From Mycogone perniciosa (taxonomy: Eukaryota > Ascomycota > Sordariomycetes > Hypocreales > Hypocreaceae): a DNA stretch of 64,000 nucleotides. The stretch is taken from assembly GCA_025331125.1 (NCBI GenBank), contig JAOALB010000046.1:248001-312000 (forward strand), given 5' to 3'. This document shows, piece after piece, positions 62,206 to 64,000 of the stretch. A program made the position numbers and the translations under genes. The notes below the pieces were generated by a model. The model saw nothing but the letters and a program-made list of their open reading frames with translations, ran no database searches and was not told the origin of the DNA. Positions within the stretch are counted from its first letter, which is position 1. Each line of letters begins with the position of its first letter.

Positions 62206-62946
62206 AACTGGATCCTGCTGGAGTGATGGCAAAACGATGTACGAACGCACAGCATCTGACAGGGCCTGAGGACACAGGCTCCAGGGAGGGTGAGAAGACC
62301 AAACAAGCCGGTGGTGAATCGATGTCTCATAGACCTTGGCCTTTATTATCTGTAATCTCCTTAGAAGAAAGCACGCAAGAGGCGGTTTTCTGTAATATTT
62401 CGAAATGGGGAAAGGTGCCTGGCCAACCCAAGGAGTTGGGCAGAAGACGAATTCGATCTGCCCCAAAACTGTGGGCTGGTTGTAGCCTTGAGGGTACGAT
62501 GTCTGGAGGGAAGAGACGAGCTCGGAGGGAACACTAGTACTGGGGGGGATAGGAACAGGGAGTTTGTTCGGCTGCGTTTGGGATGGTGTTGTATCGGCGC
62601 GCATACATATTCTTCTTAGTATATCAAACCTCCCAATGCACCTTTAACTTTTGGCGCAGAGTACGGCCCGCTGTATGATTTGTCACGGAATATTAAGCAG
62701 ATGGTTATAAGCAAGACTTCTTCTTTTTTTCTTTTTTTTCTTTTAGTTCTCCATGGATAGTTTCGATTCCGGTTCTCCGTGAGCCTGTCCTCACAGTGTC
62801 GCAGCTATCCAGGCGCAAAGAAACTATGTACTACCCATAGCCGTTGACCTTCGCTCTACTCTCAAGAACCTAGTAACTACAATCTCCTAGGACAGATGGA
62901 CAATTTCAGGAAGTCTGCGATATTTACCGCCAATTAGGTATATATC
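62206..62946. other. 3' region of Pal1 and upstream region of the last gene
   Basis: Stretch with poly-T/C (62720-62745) and no supported gene. The plus frame at 62223-62537 shows no family features. Confidence 0.55.
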
Positions 62947-64000
62947 ATGCTCGCTAAAATCTTGAGCAATAAAGTGCTAAAATCCAGTTTCGCAGCAGCT
63001 TGTCGGCGCCACATCTCAACGGCCATGCAGCACAGCCAAGAACAGAGTCCTAGGCCGAAGTCAATATCATCAGCATCAGGCCCGCCAGAGCCTCAGCAGC
63101 AAGTCTCGTCTGCCTCGCAACCACAATGGAGCACCAGCCAGTTCCGGCCCGAGCCGATGCCGGCATCAACAATCGCAGACATTGAAGTGCGGCGCCGTGA
63201 TGCATTGAGGCGCCTAGGGCCATGCCGCAGTGGGTGCAAGGAATTGGACGAGTATGTCCTACTCGCAGGCGGCTTTGAGCGCGGGTGCGTCGTGGGCATC
63301 AGTGCCGAGGATGAAGATGGCGTTGGCGTGGTGGTGGGTGTTTTCTTTTTCCTTTTAAATCCTTGTGCATCTTCCTCTTTTATTCGCCATTGAGTTCTGA
63401 CTTACTTTCCTTCACTGTAGTTGGGCTTGCAGGTGCTGATATGCTCTCTCTTGGATGGAGCGGCATCGAGGGCGTTGGTTGTGACGCCCAAGCCCTCCAA
63501 TGCTCTGCTCGTGCCGCTGAGCAACGGCATCACCGCTGAGCTGGCAACGAGGGGCATCGTCGACGCTGCAGAAGTGGCAAGTGAAAGGAGAGAGTGCCTA
63601 GACAGAGTTATGCTGTCGTGTGTTTTCGACATGGATGGATTGTGTGAGGTACTGGGAGACCTGGATAAGCCAAGGCCTAATGAGCAAATAGAGAAGAACA
63701 AGAAGCTGCCGACAAGCCCAATGCCATTACCACTAGGATCATCGTGGCAGAAGGAGGCAAAACCTTTAAGGAGGCCATCGTTCGTCTCCGAGATTCAGGA
63801 CAGCCAGGATGAGGATGAGATCCTATCCTCGTCATCGCCAGCAGCGCAGGAAGCCGACGGTCAATGCAGGCAACAAGAGAAATATAGCTCGGATTGCTCA
63901 AACACGGGCACTGCGGCGCCTGCTTCTGTCTCTGCTAAGCATCATCACAACACCGACGACAGAGGCCGAGACGGCTCCCCCCTCCCGGATATCATCGTCA
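62947..64000 (+). CDS. RecA/Rad51-like protein with degenerate P-loop (3' end outside window)
   Basis: Exons 62947-63333 and 63421 onward, joined in phase 0 (GTGGGT..CTGTAG); about 322 residues are visible and the frame is open at the window end. LRRLGPCRSGCKELDEYVLL, then GGFERGCVVGISAEDEDGVG, resemble the start of a RecA-type core, where G-x4-GKT would be the Walker A. The Lys and Thr are missing here, so ATP binding is doubtful. LGLQVLICSLLDGAASRALVV fits the following helix and strand, and VFDMDGLCEVLGDL lies further on. An acidic, Ser-rich tail follows. This pattern matches fungal Rad51-paralog-like proteins as I remember them; no search was possible. Residues 1-25 (MLAKILSNKVLKSSFAAACR) resemble a mitochondrial presequence. 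A second ATG at 63025 would remove it. Confidence 0.6.

Overview
This is nuclear DNA of a filamentous ascomycete (Pezizomycotina). The evidence is a Woronin-body HEX1 gene with a C-terminal SRL signal, short GT..AG introns with CTAAC branch sites, a Pal1 morphology protein, and wide intergenic spaces full of short TACTCCGTA-type palindromes. The overall look suggests Sordariomycetes, perhaps Hypocreales, but the sequence alone does not prove this. Both window ends cut through genes.

Layout. 1-1.6 kb: 3' part of an ANXC4-like annexin. 1.8-5.3 kb: the ribosome quality-control factor Rqc2 on the minus strand, convergent with the annexin. 6.3 kb: an intron-containing tRNA-Arg(TCG). 8.4-10.0 kb: hex1/hexA with a long upstream N-terminal reading frame. 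10.8-12.4 kb: a clearly broken bleomycin-hydrolase gene, followed by a doubtful minus-strand relic. 15.5-17.9 kb: an Arg/Asp-rich fungal protein of unknown function. 17.9-33.3 kb: about 15 kb with no gene I can support, studded with palindromic motifs. 33.3-36.3 kb: a Gln/Pro-rich protein holding two copies of a fungal-specific domain. 37.8-40.3 kb: a Pro-rich low-complexity protein. 44.6-45.9 kb: casein kinase I. 47.8-49.4 kb: an Inp54-like tail-anchored 5-phosphatase. 50.0-51.3 kb: a PKA catalytic subunit (minus). 52.9-56.4 kb: a GRAM-TBC-EF-hand RabGAP. 57.1-57.9 kb: a Nudix hydrolase (minus). 60.2-62.2 kb: Pal1. 62.9 kb to the end: a RecA/Rad51-like protein with a degenerate P-loop and a possible mitochondrial presequence.

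The genes do not form a biosynthetic cluster or an operon-like system. They are conserved housekeeping, signalling and morphogenesis genes: CK1 and PKA signalling, phosphoinositide and Rab control of membranes, Pal1 for cell shape, and HEX1 for septal-pore sealing. I found no convincing new multi-gene system. The points most worth checking are the long HEX1 N-terminus with an intronic inverted repeat containing stress-element cores, the recently broken bleomycin hydrolase, a possible alternative 3' splice site adding 42 residues to CK1, the internal domain duplication in the 33-36 kb gene, and the dispersed palindrome family. Gene models are hand-spliced from sequence; no alignments or database searches were run.
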